Positions 24,078 through 34,754 are shown, numbered from the stretch's first letter. The stretch is 64,000 bases of DNA from Neocallimastix lanati (nom. inval.) (GCA_016946835.1 JACVTC010000052.1:291001-355000); one strand, 5' to 3'. Translations and numbers: made by a program. Notes: generated from the letters alone by a model not told the origin.

Positions 24078-24145
24078 TCCGAAACGCGCTCTCCCCCATT
24101 AATACTTCTAATATACATAATTTTAGGGGGGATTGGTGCATTTCG
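24078..24145. repeat. GC-rich palindromic element, copy B
   Basis: The arms CCGAAACGCGCTCTCCCCC and GGGGGGATTGGTGCATTTCG are imperfect reverse complements with a loop of about 27 bp. It matches copy A (18875-18942) over its whole length in inverted orientation, so the two copies bracket the intact transposase about 5.2 kb apart. Confidence 0.75.
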
Positions 24146-25140
24146 AAAAATTTCATTTTGGAAAAGTTTCATTTCGGAAATTTTTTTTAAAGTTAATAAA
24201 TAAATAAATTAATAATAAAACAAATAAATAATATATATAATTTAAATAAATAACTAAATAAGTAAATATAAATAAATAAAACTATAATAAATAAATAAAT
24301 TTAAAATTTAATTTTTTAAAAAAAGAAAAAAATATATATATACATTATATAATAATAAATATACATTATATAATAATAAATATTCATTAGAATTAAAGCT
24401 TTTAAAAAAAAAAAAATATTTTATTATTCATTTTAAACGTTTTATATTATTTCAATAGGTATATATAATTAATAATAATTTTATATATATATATATATAT
24501 ATAAATAAGTATTAATAATTTAAAAGATGTAAAGGATAATAATTTAAAATATAACTATTAAAATTAAAATATAATTATTATAAAGATTAAAAAATAATAT
24601 CTAAATAATTTAATTGATCATTTTTACACCTTTTAAGTCCTTGCGCAGTATTTTAAAAAAATCTTAAATTACTAATAAATTTTTTTAATAAAAGAAATAT
24701 TTATAAATAATCCAGTAAAAAAAAAAAAAAAATGAGGATATCTTATAAAAAGGGAGTTAAAAGTAGCACAAAGTTAGAATGATTTTAGGTGGTATCTATT
24801 TTTTTTATATTATATTTTATATTTTATATTTTATATTTTATATTTTATATTATATATTTTTATATTTTATATTTTATATTTTATATTTTATATTTTATAT
24901 TTTTATTTTTTATTTTTTATTTTTTATTTTATATTTTATATTTTATATTTTATATTTTATATTTTATATTTTATATTATATATTTTTATATTTTATATTT
25001 AATATTTTATATTTTATATTTTATATTTTATATTATATATTTTTTATTTTATATATTATAAATTTTATTATTTATTTATCTATTTATTAAAATTTTGCGA
25101 AATGAAACTTTTCCGAAATGAAATTTTGAGAAACGCCACA
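24135..25140. mobile_element. Candidate non-autonomous element with ~45-bp inverted ends
   Basis: The left end 24135-24180 (GGTGCATTTCGAAAAATTTC, then GGAAAAGTTTCATTTCGG) is the near reverse complement of the right end 25092-25140 (GCGAAATGAAACTTTTCCGA, then AATTTTGAGAAACGCCAC). The interior of about 0.9 kb has no coding capacity and includes the TTTTATA array. The outer ends share the GTGSRTTTC sequence with the palindromic units. Confidence 0.55.
24807..25056 (+). repeat. (TTTTATA)n-type tandem array
   Basis: About 250 bp of TTATATTTTATATT repeats with short TTTTTATT interruptions. The open frames across it are low-complexity artefacts. Confidence 0.9.
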
Positions 25141-25842
25141 TACTCAATTTAAGGACAGTTATCAATTATTATTCTATTGGTCCATTTATTTAATGAATTT
25201 TTGAAAAGAAAATCTTTTTTTTTCTTTTGTTACACAAAAATTATGTTAAATCATTAAATAAAAATGAAATTTAATACAGGTGGTTTAGTCTACCCTAACC
25301 TAATATTTTCTTCTTTATTTTTTTTTTATTTTTTTTTTTTTTTTTTTTTTGTTTTGTTTTGTTTTGTTTTGTTTTGTTGTATAATAAAATATAATTAATA
25401 AATATTACTAAAAAATAAAAAAATAAAATAAAATAAAACTATTTTAATAATTTTTAATATTAACTTTTAAATAAGCGTGTTCAATAACATAAAAAAAAAA
25501 AACTATTATTTATGCTTTTTAGTATTTTTATTTGATAATAAATTATAATGTATTGAAAAGTATTGTGTACATAAAAAAAAATTTTTTTTTCAATAATTAA
25601 AAAAAAATTTATTGTATACAATTAATTTTAATAATTAATAATATTAAAAATAATAATAAAATAAATAATAATTAAAAAAGTATAAATAAAAAGAAAAATC
25701 TCAAAAATTTTTGTTCTTTGAAAAAAAAAATATATATATATATATACATATATTATATAATTATATTATAATAAAAATATAAAAAAAAAGTATTTTCAAT
25801 TATATTTGAATAAATAAATAGATAAATAAACAAATAAAAAAA
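25141..25842. other. Upstream region of the subtilase gene
   Basis: It contains poly-T (25318-25350), a short GTTTT repeat (25350-25377) and A+T filler. The A-rich sequence AAACAAATAAAAAAAATG leads into the start codon. No gene is seen. Confidence 0.5.
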
Positions 25843-28800
25843 ATGAAATCTTTCTTGTTATTAATTATAGTTATTATATTTAACTATTTTATTGGTGTTT
25901 ATTCTGAAAACTCATATTATATTGTTTCAATTTTAAGAAATGAATCCGATAAAAATTATGACATTGAAAGTGAAAAAACACAACAATTAATTGATAATTT
26001 GTTGAACGATAGAATGAATGATATTTATCATATCATTGAGGATAATAAGGATACCTTTTTATTAAAAAATGGAAAACAAGACGAAAAGTTAAAAGAACTC
26101 GATACTGTAGAATCATTAAGAAAACGTAATGAAAATGGTATTGAAAAAAAATTATTATTTAAAAATAATAGAAAAGCTAGTGGAAATCATTTAAAACGTG
26201 ACTCGTTGGAATTTACAGATTCTACTAATTCCACTATTGAATATGTTCCAATTGAATCAAAATTAGTTAATTATGGTTGTCCAATTTCCAATTATTATGC
26301 TATTGTTGCTTATCTCTCTGATGAAGCCGCAGAAAAAGTATGTCGTTTAGAAAATGTATTATATTGTGAAAAATCAGTAATTCTTGACGTTGAAAAATTA
26401 AAGAATGAAAATATAAAAAAAGGAAAAAACAAGTATAAAAATTATTTTAAAAATAAAAATTTAAAAAGAGGTATTGACAATAAAGAAAAGGACAATGGTG
26501 AAAATAAAAATTCTATAAAAGATAATGATGTTATCGATAATGAAAATAAAGAAAATACTCAATTATATTATGATCTTGATGCCATCCAAAAAGAAACTAA
26601 TTGGACCAGCGTCAATGTACAGTCAAATCCTGATGATAAAACTTATTTCTTATCTCTTATATCACAATCCAATGAAATTAATGGTCATAAAATAGATACT
26701 AATTTTTATTATCCCGGTACCGCAGGTCAGGGAATTGATATGTATTTTATTGACAGTGGTATCATTGTTCATCCTGATCATTATGACACCTATAAAAACA
26801 CTGATTATGAACGTACTGTTACTTGTGATGCAATATCTGATGATTATGATGTACGTGAAACAACGGAAGATGAAAAAACGTTTTGCGTTGTTGAAAATTC
26901 AGAATATCCAGGTCACGGTATTGGAGTTTCATCTGTAGCTGGAGGTACACTTGGTGTAGCAAAAAAAGCGAATATACATATGATAGTTACGGATTATAAT
27001 CTTATCAGTATTTTAAGAAGTATTGATTATATTTTACAAAAAGCTAAACCGTTTAAAACAGTACTCAATATCTCTTTTGGTGATAGAGGAGTATATCTTA
27101 AATCTTTTGATGATAAACTTACCGATTTAATTAATGCCGGAATTATTGTTATAGTTGCAGCAGGTAATGATGGTATCAACGTATGTGGAGAAAAGGACTC
27201 TGAAGATTTTGGTACTTTTCCAGGTTGTCGTAAAGCGATTGCGGTTGGTGCAATCGATTCTTATTTAAATTTCGAATTTATTGAAGAGAATCAAAAGTAT
27301 CAGATGACACAGTATTCGAATTACGGAGATTGTATTGACATTTTTGCACCAGGTGATGTTGTCATTCCATATTTAGAAAATAATATAAATGATTATGATT
27401 ATACCAGAGGAACCTCTTTTGCTGCACCAATTGTTGCTGGTGTTGCTGCTTCAATAATGTCAGAGCATCCCGAAATACAATTTGATAATGATCTGATGAA
27501 AAAGACACTCATTGATATGTCCATTAAAGATGCTATAATAAAGTCAGAAACAGGAAATTCCGATATTGATCCATTTGATGAAGTGAACCAAACGCCAAAT
27601 CGATTCCTTAATAATGGTAAACGTAGTGTATACATTCCAAAAGAAATCTTTAAGTCATGTGGAGGTTCCAGAGGTACTTCATGCGATGAAGGCTGCTGTT
27701 CAAAAGATGGAGAATGTATTTCCCTTAAACAAGGTTTCCAGGATCAATGTCTTATTGAAAATGGTTGTCAAAGTGAATTTGGACGTTGTTTCAGTATCGA
27801 TGATATCGTACAAGAATGTGAAAAAGAATTAAAAGAAAATCAAGAATGTCAATTAGAAATTTCTTTGAATATGAATTCCGATTCCGATTTATTTAACGCC
27901 AAAAAGTTAAAGCAATGCATGGTTTTCAATTCTGAGAAATGTCAAACATTTAATGATCATCTCAATATTGGTTCATCTGCTTGTTCCCTTGCTAAAACTG
28001 TGAAATCCTTTGGAGACTATGTGGATCATTTTGATAAGAAAAAGTATTATCAAAACACTGAAATGTGTAACGATGCTTTAAATTATCATTCAAATGAATG
28101 TAATCATGCTATCTCAAACGATTACGATTGTTTAATTAATAATTATTATAAAGAATTTGATGATGAATCATTGAAAGAAATTTGCCTTGAATTTAAATCA
28201 GAAAAATGCCTAAACGTCCAAAATAGAATAAATGAAACAATAAATACGAATCCATCTTGTTCTCTTCTTCAACAAATTGAATTTTCTAATGAATATAATG
28301 GAATTAACGATGCTTATTTCACAATGACCCATTATGATGAAATTAGCGACTTTTGTGTAGACATTTTAAGTAGTTCAGTAGACGAATGTGATAAAGAGTT
28401 AGAAGGGTATGAGGAATGTTTGAATTATTCCTTTAATATGAATGATAAAAATAATTATAATGAATTTATTAAAACCTGTAGTATAGACAATATTAAATGC
28501 CAAACCTTATTCCAAAAAAATCACTCTGAAGTTTTACCAGTTTGTTATAGCACTAAGCACTATAAACAGAATAATTTATATGATAAATTAGAAAAAATTA
28601 AAAAAGAATATCAAGAAAATTGTAAAGAGAATATCTCTGAAGAATTTCAAGTTAAAGTAATAGAAGATTGTCAAAAGGAAATTCCGGATGAATCCCTTTT
28701 CTATATTGATGCTTCCTCTGAAGAAAAGTTCAACGAAATATGTAGGGCCATTCAGTCCAAGGAGTATGAAAAATACGAATCCGTTATTAAATATATTCCA

Positions 28801-29760
28801 ATTTGCAATTTAGCTTCTTCCATGTTTAATGGTAATAATGATGGTTCATCTGAAAATGAATTAGAAATTACTGATTTTCAAATTAATTACTTTTATCAAA
28901 ATGATCTTAAAGTTTGTAATGACGGCTATGACTTATTTCTTGAAGAAGGATGTTCTAATTCTATAAATCCTAAATATAACGAATGCATATTTAAGAGATT
29001 GCCAGATGATGATGATGACTTTTACTATCAATGTAACTTGTTCCTCGAGGATAAATGTCAAGAATTTTATCATGAACCACTTTCTGAAGAGTGCTCTATC
29101 CTTCAAGAGAAGGATCTGCTCTTAATTCTCACTCCATCTCACTATAAATGGCAAGAATATAATGATAAATGTTTTGATCTTGTTGAATCTAAGCGAGTAA
29201 CTAAACCTGGTAAATCAACAACAATCAAATCTGTTGAAGCTACCAGTACTAAATCGAAGTCCATTAAATCACCAACGACTACAAAGGCAAAATCAGTAAA
29301 TAAAACCACTACAACAACAAAAACCGATTCTGTTAAGAAAACTACTACAAAGTCAAAATTGGTTAAAACAACCACTACTACAAAGTCAAAGTCTGTTAAA
29401 CCAACTACTACAAAGTCAAAGTCAATAAAGAAAACCACTACAAAATCAAAAATGGTTAAAACAACAACTATTAAAAAGTCAAAGTCTGTTAAACCAACCA
29501 CTACAAAATCAAAAATGGTTAAAACAACAACTACTAAAAAGTCAAAGTCTGTTAAACCAACCACTACAAAGTCAAAGTCAGTAAAGAAAACCACTACAAA
29601 ATCAAAAATGGTTAAAACAACAACTATTAAAAAGTCAAAGTCCATTAAATCAACAACTACAAAGTCAAAGTCTGTTAAATTAACTACTTCAAAGTCAAAA
29701 GTAAAGAAAACCACTTCAAAGTCAAAGTCTGTTAAAACAACGACTAAAAAAGTAAAATAA
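25843..29760 (+). CDS. Secreted subtilisin-like (S8) serine protease with CBM18-type module
   Basis: A single exon of 1305 residues. The N-terminal signal peptide (MKSFLLLIIVIIFNYFIGVYS) is followed by a propeptide resembling inhibitor I9 (about 22-185). The S8 catalytic domain spans about 285-560: Asp304 in FIDSG, His358 in PGHGIG, oxyanion Asn442 in AAGNDG and Ser525 in RGTSFAAP, all intact. Residues 606-649 form an eight-Cys module (CGGSRGTSC, CCSKDGEC, NGCQSEFGRC) matching chitin-binding CBM18/hevein-type domains. Four or so Cys-rich repeats follow (about 658-1110), each with a VxECxKEL-like start. The tail (about 1120-1305) is a Thr/Lys/Ser repeat (TTTKSKSVK), strongly basic and probably O-glycosylated. 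It is predicted to be extracellular or wall-bound. The 3' third is duplicated, broken and inverted at 14453-15720. Confidence 0.95.
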   Translation: MKSFLLLIIVIIFNYFIGVYSENSYYIVSILRNESDKNYDIESEKTQQLIDNLLNDRMNDIYHIIEDNKDTFLLKNGKQDEKLKELDTVESLRKRNENGIEKKLLFKNNRKASGNHLKRDSLEFTDSTNSTIEYVPIESKLVNYGCPISNYYAIVAYLSDEAAEKVCRLENVLYCEKSVILDVEKLKNENIKKGKNKYKNYFKNKNLKRGIDNKEKDNGENKNSIKDNDVIDNENKENTQLYYDLDAIQKETNWTSVNVQSNPDDKTYFLSLISQSNEINGHKIDTNFYYPGTAGQGIDMYFIDSGIIVHPDHYDTYKNTDYERTVTCDAISDDYDVRETTEDEKTFCVVENSEYPGHGIGVSSVAGGTLGVAKKANIHMIVTDYNLISILRSIDYILQKAKPFKTVLNISFGDRGVYLKSFDDKLTDLINAGIIVIVAAGNDGINVCGEKDSEDFGTFPGCRKAIAVGAIDSYLNFEFIEENQKYQMTQYSNYGDCIDIFAPGDVVIPYLENNINDYDYTRGTSFAAPIVAGVAASIMSEHPEIQFDNDLMKKTLIDMSIKDAIIKSETGNSDIDPFDEVNQTPNRFLNNGKRSVYIPKEIFKSCGGSRGTSCDEGCCSKDGECISLKQGFQDQCLIENGCQSEFGRCFSIDDIVQECEKELKENQECQLEISLNMNSDSDLFNAKKLKQCMVFNSEKCQTFNDHLNIGSSACSLAKTVKSFGDYVDHFDKKKYYQNTEMCNDALNYHSNECNHAISNDYDCLINNYYKEFDDESLKEICLEFKSEKCLNVQNRINETINTNPSCSLLQQIEFSNEYNGINDAYFTMTHYDEISDFCVDILSSSVDECDKELEGYEECLNYSFNMNDKNNYNEFIKTCSIDNIKCQTLFQKNHSEVLPVCYSTKHYKQNNLYDKLEKIKKEYQENCKENISEEFQVKVIEDCQKEIPDESLFYIDASSEEKFNEICRAIQSKEYEKYESVIKYIPICNLASSMFNGNNDGSSENELEITDFQINYFYQNDLKVCNDGYDLFLEEGCSNSINPKYNECIFKRLPDDDDDFYYQCNLFLEDKCQEFYHEPLSEECSILQEKDLLLILTPSHYKWQEYNDKCFDLVESKRVTKPGKSTTIKSVEATSTKSKSIKSPTTTKAKSVNKTTTTTKTDSVKKTTTKSKLVKTTTTTKSKSVKPTTTKSKSIKKTTTKSKMVKTTTIKKSKSVKPTTTKSKMVKTTTTKKSKSVKPTTTKSKSVKKTTTKSKMVKTTTIKKSKSIKSTTTKSKSVKLTTSKSKVKKTTSKSKSVKTTTKKVK

Positions 29761-29904
29761 TAATAAAAAAAAAAAAAAAAAATCAAAATCTTCTAAAAAA
29801 GAGAACACTAATAAAAGAGATAAAAAAAAAAATATTAAAAGATAAAAACTACTAAAAACTGAAAAAAAAAAATACAATAAAAATTATTAATACTATATCA
29901 ATAT
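29761..29904 (+). repeat. 3' flank shared with the inverted pseudogene copy
   Basis: The A run, AATCAAAATCTTCTAAAAAA, AAAAACTACTAAAAA and ATTAATACTATATCA are found reverse-complemented at 14445-14575. So the duplication includes non-coding DNA. Confidence 0.85.
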
Positions 29905-30692
29905 AAAATAAAATAAAATAAATAGTAGAATATAAATATTATTAAAGTACAGATTGAATAAAATAAAATAAAATAAAATAAAATAAAATAAAATAAAATA
30001 AAATAAAATAAAATAAAATAGAATAGAATAGAGTAAAATAAAATAAAATAAAATAAAATAAAATGGAATAGAATAAAATAGAATAGAATAGAATAAAATA
30101 AAATAAAATAAAATAAAATAAAATAAAATAAAATAAAATAAAATAAAATAAAATAAAATAAAATAAAATAAAATAAAATAAAATAAAATAAATAGTAGAA
30201 TATTAAATATAAAGTACAGATTGAATAAAATAAAATAAAATAAAATAAAATAAATAGTAGAATATTAAATATAAAGTACAGATTGAATAAAATAAAATAA
30301 AATAAAATAAAATAAAATAAAATAAAATAAATAGTAGAATATAAATATAAAGTACAGATTGAATAAAATAAAATAAAATAAAATAAAATAAAATAAAATA
30401 AAATAAAATAAAATAAAATAAAATAAAATAAAATAAAATAAAATAAAATAAAATAAAATAAAATAAAATAAAATAAAATAAAATAAAATAAAATAAAATA
30501 AAATAAAATAAAATAAAATAAAATAAAATAAAATAAAATAAAATAAAATAAAATAAAATAAAATAAAATAAAATAAAATAAAATAAAATAAAATAAAATA
30601 AAATAAAATAAATAGTAGAATATTAAATATAAAGTACAGATTGAATAAAATAAAATAAAATAAAATAAAATAAAATAAAATAAAATAAAATA
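29905..30692 (-). repeat. (TTTTA)n satellite array 4 (AAAAT on plus)
   Basis: AAAAT repeats with five inverted 34-bp-type units ending AGTACAGATTG (about 29950, 30223, 30281, 30353, 30639) and a diverged block with GAATA variants (30020-30095). The orientation is opposite to arrays 1-3. Confidence 0.95.
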
Positions 30693-30780
30693 AATATTGA
30701 ATGTAATAATATAAAAATATAAAATAAAATAAATATTGAATGTAATAATATAAAAGTAGAAGTATATAAAATAAAATAAA
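30693..30780. repeat. Type-2 satellite-associated units
   Basis: Two copies of the AATATTGAATGTAATAATAT unit close the array, as at 15835-16058. Confidence 0.8.
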
Positions 30781-30974
30781 TGAATTTTTTATTGCAATAG
30801 TTATTTACGTGGTTAATTTTATTTTATAATTATTATTGATGATATTAAATTTTGATATAATGTAATTTATCTTTTTTTTTTTTTTTTTTTTGATCAACGT
30901 TTTATCGTTTATTTTTAAAAATTAAAAAAAAAAAATTTTTTTAAGAAATTTTTTTTTCTTATTTTAAAGATAGT
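30781..30974 (+). other. Possible 5' external spacer of rDNA
   Basis: Non-repetitive DNA with a T run (30873-30891) directly preceding the 18S fragment in the position of the 5' ETS. Assignment rests only on position. Confidence 0.35.
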
Positions 30975-31036
30975 TATCTGGTTGATCCTGCCGGTAGTCA
31001 TATGCTTGTCTCAAAGATTAAGTCATGCATGTCTAA
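30975..31036 (+). rRNA. 18S rRNA 5'-end fragment (truncated)
   Basis: About 62 bases beginning TATCTGGTTGATCCTGCC and ending GCATGTCTAA match the universal first bases of eukaryotic small-subunit rRNA, with small differences (CCGGTAG for CCAGTAG, AAGTCATG for AAGCCATG). Identity stops abruptly at about 31036, where the right end of the MITE-like element begins. It is too short to be functional. Confidence 0.95.
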
Positions 31037-31075
31037 TTCTTTAGTAAAAAATAATAATAGATATTTATTTTATTT
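31035..31075 (+). repeat. Right terminal piece of the MITE-like element
   Basis: ATTCTTTAGTAAAAAATAAT and the following GATATTTATTTTATTTT match the right end of the 16055-16314 element with one substitution. The piece joins the 18S fragment to repeat R. Confidence 0.8.
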
Positions 31076-31225
31076 TATTTTATATACTTTAATATTATTA
31101 CGTTCTTTATTTATTTATTTATTTATACATTTATTTTTTTTACATATTTCTATCAAAAATTTTTATGGCGTAAAAAAATTTACAAGCCATTAAAAATAAA
31201 TAGCATATTGAAAATTTGTATTATA
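31060..31225 (+). repeat. Dispersed repeat R, copy 2
   Basis: It matches the reverse complement of 15721-15895, with a small difference near the middle (ATTTCTATCAAAAATTTTTA against ATAATTGTATTAAAATTTTT). The 63-residue open frame over the 18S fragment and this repeat is not a gene. Confidence 0.88.
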
Positions 31226-31230
31226 AAAAT

Positions 31231-31291
31231 AGGCGAAATGCACCACATTCGTTACACAATATGTTATGCGGAACTTTTATGCGCTACATAT
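31231..31291. repeat. Partial GC-richer palindrome-related sequence, copy C
   Basis: GGCGAAATGCACCACATTCG shares CGAAATGCACC with the palindromic elements at 18.9 and 24.1 kb, but the second arm is not recognisable beyond ATGCGC. Confidence 0.5.
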
Positions 31292-32698
31292 TTTTAATAG
31301 TATAATTCTATATATTTTATTAAATTCTCAATATTAAATAAAAATATATGAAGAATGGTAATATTTCGGATTATTTACATATAAAAATTATAATTGAATA
31401 ATATAAATATATTTAATAATAATATATAAGAATATAATAATATTATAAATATTAATATAATAAATTTTTTTTTTTATTTTTTATAGCTGCATTTATTGAG
31501 AACTTAAATATATATAGTTTATATTATTTATAATATAATAAATAATATCAACTATATATATATTTAATTATAATTAAAATAACTTTTAACTATTTCATTA
31601 TATTATAAAATATACAAGAATTATATATTTTTAATATTAACTTTAAAATAAATAAGAGTACTTAAGTTATATATATAGTATTCCTATATATATTTAGAAA
31701 ATTTTAACTATTTAATATATTTAATATATTTTATATTATGAATAATATATATATGAATATTGAATAATATATGAATAAGAAATTATTTCAAATATTATTA
31801 TTGACAGAAGATATAAATTTAATATATTATAATTATTATAATTATTATTAAATATATAAATATGTTACACACATATTTGTTTTATATCAAATAAAATTAC
31901 ATATATTTATGTAGTCTACATTAATTTATAATATTTAATTCCAAATAGTTATAATATATTTATTTAATTCATTTACTTATATAATAATAATTATTATTAT
32001 CATAATTATTGCTAACAAGATAATATATTTATTAATATTAATATGTTATTCTAAAGTTGCGTTTAATTTCTAATTATTTTACAACTTATAATAAAAAAAT
32101 TATAAAGAATGTTTCGTTTATTTTTTATAATAAAAATAAACTATTACTTTTATATAAAATTTATTTTATAAATAATTACACCAAAATTATTTATCATTTA
32201 AAGAAGTTATATTTTTTGTAATATTAACTTAAAATATATAATACTATTTAATAAGGTCTAAAGATAATACATTATGCTAATTAAGAAAAATAAAAAACAT
32301 TGTTTAATATAAATATTCTAATACATTCATTTAATACATTTATATACATTTTCTTTGTTTACAAATTTTTCATAAAATTTACTTAATATCTTGAAAATTC
32401 TTTATAAAATGAAATATTCAAACCTTAATTAATATAAAATAGCTTTTATTATAAATAAATGTCATAAGTCAAATTTTAATCTAATAATTTTTTAATATTT
32501 TTAATATGTGACTCGATTTCTAAAGATTAATTATACTTTTAATCAATAATAAATTTAATAGCATAAATCAATATTTTAATTATATTCATATTATTTTATA
32601 TTTATATTTAATAACTATATATATATATAGTTATTAAATATAAATATAAAATATTAATTATTAATAAGTAAATAAGTAATTGAAAGTGAAAGAAAGTT
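31292..32698. other. Gene-poor A+T-rich DNA
   Basis: About 1.4 kb of A+T filler with TATATA tracts and a short TATATATA-centred inverted repeat (about 32600-32652). No coding signal on either strand. Confidence 0.55.
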
Positions 32699-32768
32699 GT
32701 TAGATAGTTTTTAAATGTGTAGTCAAGTATAATTATTTTACTTGAATAAATATATGTAATCTTAATAA

Positions 32769-32817
<49 letters not shown>

Positions 32818-32872
32818 ATAAATTTAATAAATAAATCCCAACAATAGTACCTCGAACTTTTGCGATGTATAT
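32699..32872 (+). repeat. LTR-like dispersed repeat, copy 2
   Basis: The core 32699-32843 begins TGTTAGATAG and ends AAATCCCAACA, then AATAGTACCTCGAAC and bases to about 32872 are shared with copy 1 at 11705-11862. It contains an expanded AATA tract (32770-32811). The upstream GAAAGTGAAAGAAAGT is purine-rich, like a polypurine tract. Confidence 0.65.
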
Positions 32873-33188
32873 CATATTATTATTATTGATATAAAATAAT
32901 TACCTAACATAAAACAATTTACATTTAATACTAATTTATAATAAAGTTTTCAATATAATAAAATATTAAGTTTATAATAAAATGTTATAAAATATAATAA
33001 ATATTAGTAATAAAATAAAATATATTTAATATAATAAATTATTATTAATAATACATAACTAATTTCATATTTTTATGAAATCATTAATTTTCTATGTTCT
33101 AATGATATTTCATAGTCACAATTATAATAGTTTATCAATTTGTAATTAACATAATTTTAATATATATATATGTTTATGATAAATTTAT

Positions 33189-33243
<55 letters not shown>

Positions 33244-33285
33244 TGTTATAATTCTTTTAAATATTAAAATATTTAAAATTAATAA
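32873..33285. other. A+T filler with a 49-base T run
   Basis: A T run at about 33193-33241; otherwise A+T-rich DNA with no gene seen. Confidence 0.5.
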
Positions 33286-34307
33286 TATATTTTAACTTAT
33301 CATGATCAATTTTATCTTTAGGTATAATTATATCCATATGTGACAGTAACTTTTTAAAAATTTTACACAGTGTTTCTGTATCTATATTTAACGTTGCTTT
33401 TTATCTTCATCGGAATTTTCTATCACATCATAATAAATGTTTTAAAATCTGGTTTTTGTTCTAATAGTAACATTGAATGTTATTTGGTGCTGTTTCAATG
33501 CATTCATGTGATATAGTTTATGCATGAATAAGTTGCGAATAATGTCAAATATACTGCTATGATATATATTTTAAATTTTTTCTAATAGTTCTTTACTTGT
33601 AATGGAAATTTCACCATGATAATAAGTTAAAAAAAAAAAAAAAAATCAAAAGCAATCATATTTGAATATAACTCTTTTTTTTTCATCGAATATTAATTAT
33701 TTTTTTCTTCATTTTTTTTTCTTCATATGTTTCTGATTCTTTTTCGTTGATCTTCTGCTCCATATATATATATACTTTTGGTGGGAGACTTTTCCTTACC
33801 AATTAAATCTAAAATTTCATCTTTTACAGGTATTATATTTACCAATTCATCAAAGCGACCCGTATTCGTCCTATAATTACAAATTAAATTTTTACTTAAA
33901 GTTTGACACACTGATCATGTATTAAATATTTTTTTTTTCCATTATATCAATCTTCTAATTCTTCATAAGTAAGAGCTGTATTATTTTTACAAAAAATTAT
34001 GAACTTCTTGTTCAGTGAAACCTGAAATATTGATAATGAATTTTATCACTTAGCATTGAACATTTATTAAAACAATTTAATGATGATTGCAATATCTGTT
34101 TTTGATAATGGTAATATTCCTATTATACAGGTAAAAGCAACGTAGGCTTGATTTTTTATTAAATACTCTAAAAAACAAATATATAGTCCCATTCCTCAAT
34201 AGCCATAATAAAATATTCTTTTTTTTCAACTTATAAATCTTGAAGATTGTCATATATTTTATTATTATAATTATTTAATATTTTAGAATCTGGATATAAA
34301 TGTTTAA

Positions 34308-34354
<47 letters not shown>

Positions 34355-34550
34355 TAATTTTTGATTATGCTCAATAGTTATTTAAAATGTCATAGCCATC
34401 AACACCATAGAAAAAATCAAAATATAGTGTACGAGTGTACGATAATTATTAAAATCGGTTATGATATCAATTTTATCTTCAAATAATTTTTTTTCTGATA
34501 AATAAACCTTGAGATATTTCATATATATAACAAAATATATTTTTAAATTT
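33286..34550 (-). pseudogene. Decayed AAA-ATPase-like / PD-(D/E)XK nuclease family gene
   Basis: On the minus strand, in order and across changing frames: AYVAFTCIIGILPLSKTD (about 34150-34095), FTEQEVHNF and LTYEE (about 34025-33955), then a 62-residue open piece with LICNYRTNTGRFDELVNIIP (33911-33723), then HGEISITSKELLEK (about 33620-33575). These follow the layout of proteins with an N-terminal AAA-ATPase-like domain (PF09820 type) and a C-terminal PD-(D/E)XK nuclease domain (PF08011 type), frequent in gut bacteria and in anaerobic gut fungi. The N-terminal P-loop part is not recognisable and stops and frameshifts are many. The family's role is unclear. Family assignment is from memory of motifs, not a search. 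Confidence 0.65.
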
Positions 34551-34754
34551 TAAATATATTATCACTATCAACAATTCTTCTCATTATTATTTAATTTAAT
34601 TATTTTTATTTAATAACTCATTTTAATAACAATTTTATTTTTTTATTTTAATAACAGTAGGAGTGATACTGATAGTATTTGTAGTAGTAATAGTTAAATG
34701 AAGCTATTTACTATAAAAAAAAATTTTTTTTAGTATTAAAATAAAAACTAAAAC

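Noticed and set aside
31002-31193. 63-residue open frame starting in the 18S fragment
   Set aside because: It runs across rRNA and repeat R and has no independent support.
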